A DNA stretch of 64,000 nucleotides, taken from NCBI GenBank assembly GCA_902779085.1, contig CACYZY010000001.1:372001-436000 (forward strand), given 5' to 3'. A program made the position numbers and the translations under genes. Origin of the DNA: an uncultured Bacteroidales bacterium (lineage in GTDB: Bacteria; Bacteroidota; Bacteroidia; Bacteroidales; Bacteroidaceae). This document shows, in pieces, positions 62,670 to 64,000 of the stretch; within the stretch, counting starts at the first letter, position 1, and each line of letters opens with the position of its first letter. Below the pieces are notes generated by a model, which worked only from the letters and a program-made list of their open reading frames with translations, was not told the DNA's origin and ran no database searches.

Positions 62670-63803
62670 ATGAAATACTACCTGATAGTTGGAGAAGCAT
62701 CAGGCGATTTGCATGCATCTCATCTGATGGCCGCTCTTAAAGAGACTGACCCCGAGGCTCAGTTCCGTTTCTTTGGTGGTGACTTGATGGCGGCTGTTGG
62801 TGGGAAGATGGTGAAGCATTATAAGGAATTGGCCTACATGGGCTTTATCCCCGTACTGATGCATCTTAATACTATCTATGCCAACATGCGTTTCTGCAAA
62901 CAAGACATTGTTGCTTGGCAACCAGATGTGCTGATTCTCGTTGACTATCCAGGTTTTAACCTCAATATTGCCAAATACATACATAGTAATACGAAGATTC
63001 CCGTGTATTACTATATATCTCCCAAGATCTGGGCATGGAAAGAATACCGCATCAAGAACATCAAACGTGATGTTGATGAATTGTTTTCTATCTTGCCATT
63101 CGAGGTGGATTTCTTTGAAGGCAAACATCATTACCCTATACATTATGTGGGTAATCCCACATTGGATGAGGTGACAGCATTTCAGGCTGAACATCAGCGT
63201 GATTTCGATCAATTTGTATTGTCTAACGGTCTGACTAATAAACCTATTATTGCCTTATTGGCAGGAAGCCGAAAGCAAGAAATCAAGGATAACCTTCCCA
63301 TGATGATCAAAGCGGCTCAGTCATTTGGCGATTATCAGATGGTGTTGGCTGGAGCTCCAGGTATTGCGCCTGATTATTACCAGCAATATTTGAAAGGAAC
63401 CAATGTCAAGTTGCTGTTCAATAAGACCTATGAATTGCTGCAACATGCTGATGCTGCACTCGTCACATCAGGTACTGCTACTTTGGAAACCGCTTTATTC
63501 CGTGTGCCACAGGTTGTTTGCTACTATATAAGTTTAGGGAAGATTGTGAGTTTTCTCAAGAAAATGGTACTCTCGGTAAAATACATTTCTTTGGTGAATC
63601 TCATCGCAGGAAAAGAGGTAGTACAAGAACTGGTGGCCGATCGTATGACGGTGGAGAATACGCGTGCTGAATTGTCGAAGTTGCTGACAGACAAATCCTA
63701 TCGCCAGCAAATGTTGGATGGTTATCAGGAAGTAGCTGATATATTAGGCACTCCTGGTGCCCCTCACAAAGCAGCAAAAACCATCTTCAAGAGTTTAGTT
63801 TAA
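62670..63803 (+). CDS. lpxB: Lipid-A-disaccharide synthase
   Basis: A 377-residue GT19 glycosyltransferase making the lipid A disaccharide. [63 protein letters not shown] and [16 protein letters not shown] identify LpxB. One base after surE; overlaps the convergent cdsA end by 4 nt. Together with cdsA it marks an envelope lipid group. Confidence 0.95.
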   Translation: MKYYLIVGEASGDLHASHLMAALKETDPEAQFRFFGGDLMAAVGGKMVKHYKELAYMGFIPVLMHLNTIYANMRFCKQDIVAWQPDVLILVDYPGFNLNIAKYIHSNTKIPVYYYISPKIWAWKEYRIKNIKRDVDELFSILPFEVDFFEGKHHYPIHYVGNPTLDEVTAFQAEHQRDFDQFVLSNGLTNKPIIALLAGSRKQEIKDNLPMMIKAAQSFGDYQMVLAGAPGIAPDYYQQYLKGTNVKLLFNKTYELLQHADAALVTSGTATLETALFRVPQVVCYYISLGKIVSFLKKMVLSVKYISLVNLIAGKEVVQELVADRMTVENTRAELSKLLTDKSYRQQMLDGYQEVADILGTPGAPHKAAKTIFKSLV

Positions 63804-64000
63804 AGAGAAATGCAGTACAGGTAAACTGTAGCGGCAGGAATCGCCATAAGTGCACTGTCAAAGCGGTCAAGCATACCTCCGTGACCAGGTAAGACATTGC
63901 CTGAATCCTTGATGCCCAACTGACGTTTGAACAACGATTCTGTCAAGTCTCCCCAAGTACCAAATACCACGATTGTGAGTGCCAATCCCATCCATTCCCA
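63800..64000 (-). CDS. cdsA: Phosphatidate cytidylyltransferase, 3' end only
   Basis: Only the last 66 residues are in the window; the frame is open to the right edge. They carry the CdsA signature [20 protein letters not shown] followed by [20 protein letters not shown] and a hydrophobic end. CdsA makes CDP-diacylglycerol for phospholipid synthesis in the inner membrane. Confidence 0.93.
   Translation of the reverse strand, partial: WEWMGLALTIVVFGTWGDLTESLFKRQLGIKDSGNVLPGHGGMLDRFDSALMAIPAATVYLYCISL

Overview
The window reads as chromosomal DNA of a Bacteroidales bacterium, most likely a Prevotella-like member of the Prevotellaceae. Three things support this. Families largely confined to Bacteroidota are present (DUF4290, DUF3822, DUF5683, an OMP_b-brl_3-type receptor, GH106, a NagZ/beta-lactamase fusion). 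The gene neighbourhoods are typical (ruvX-def-TPR-thrS-infC-rpmI-rplT; DUF4290-murA-rimM-dxr; parA-parB-DUF5683-mltD-rel). At least a dozen intergenic regions carry the Bacteroidota promoter pattern TTTG, about 19-21 nt, TAnnTTTG, and Shine-Dalgarno sites are mostly absent. I see no prophage, insertion sequence, plasmid or CRISPR genes; most of the window is core genome.

Layout. 1-4.7 kb: a 5'-nucleotidase split over two genes and a GH3 NagZ-like/serine hydrolase fusion. 4.6-5.8 kb: an unrecognised protein, a candidate tiny cationic ORF and a degenerate repeat array of about 22 bp period. 5.8-8.5 kb: metY, an Lrp-type regulator and exonuclease III. 8.5-14.4 kb: a GH2/GH106 pair for plant or host glycans. 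14.4-17.5 kb: a large transglutaminase-like lipoprotein and a DUF4112 protein. 17.5-26.8 kb: one long minus-strand operon, tsaB-DUF4290-murA-rimM-dxr-GH3-AGCS symporter-aroA. 26.9-29.3 kb: yicC-gmk-small membrane protein-nadD. 29.4-30.3 kb: a YtxH/holin-like envelope trio. 30.4-35.0 kb: a SPOR lipoprotein and then a four-gene envelope cluster (two YjbH-like barrel proteins, a His/Asp-tailed lipoprotein, a major OmpA protein). 35.1-41.6 kb: ruvX, def, a TPR protein, thrS, infC, rpmI, rplT. 41.7-41.9 kb: a non-coding RNA that fits Bacteroidales-1. 42-44 kb: an MBL hydrolase, tRNA-Lys, tRNA-Glu, aroB. 44.3-48.7 kb: an outer-membrane receptor-like protein and cardiolipin synthase. 48.7-52.2 kb: rsmD, DUF3822, a pseudopilin-like protein and a RecD-like helicase. 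52.2-52.5 kb: a second 22-bp-period array. 52.5-61.8 kb: alaS, a MerR regulator, rel, an MltD-like transglycosylase, DUF5683, parB, parA. 61.9-64 kb: surE, lpxB and the 3' end of cdsA.

The most interesting items are: (i) the two related 22-bp-period modular arrays about 47 kb apart; (ii) the 31-35 kb envelope cluster, in which the two halves of a YjbH/GfcD-type tandem barrel appear to be encoded separately around a metal-binding-looking lipoprotein; (iii) a pseudopilin-like plus PilM/GspL-like gene pair in an organism with no other pilus genes in view; (iv) heptanucleotide repeats in signal-peptide coding sequence that could switch expression; and (v) a MurA with Asp in place of the fosfomycin-target Cys. 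Functions were assigned by reading motifs, without database searches, so family names rest on recognition and not on scores.
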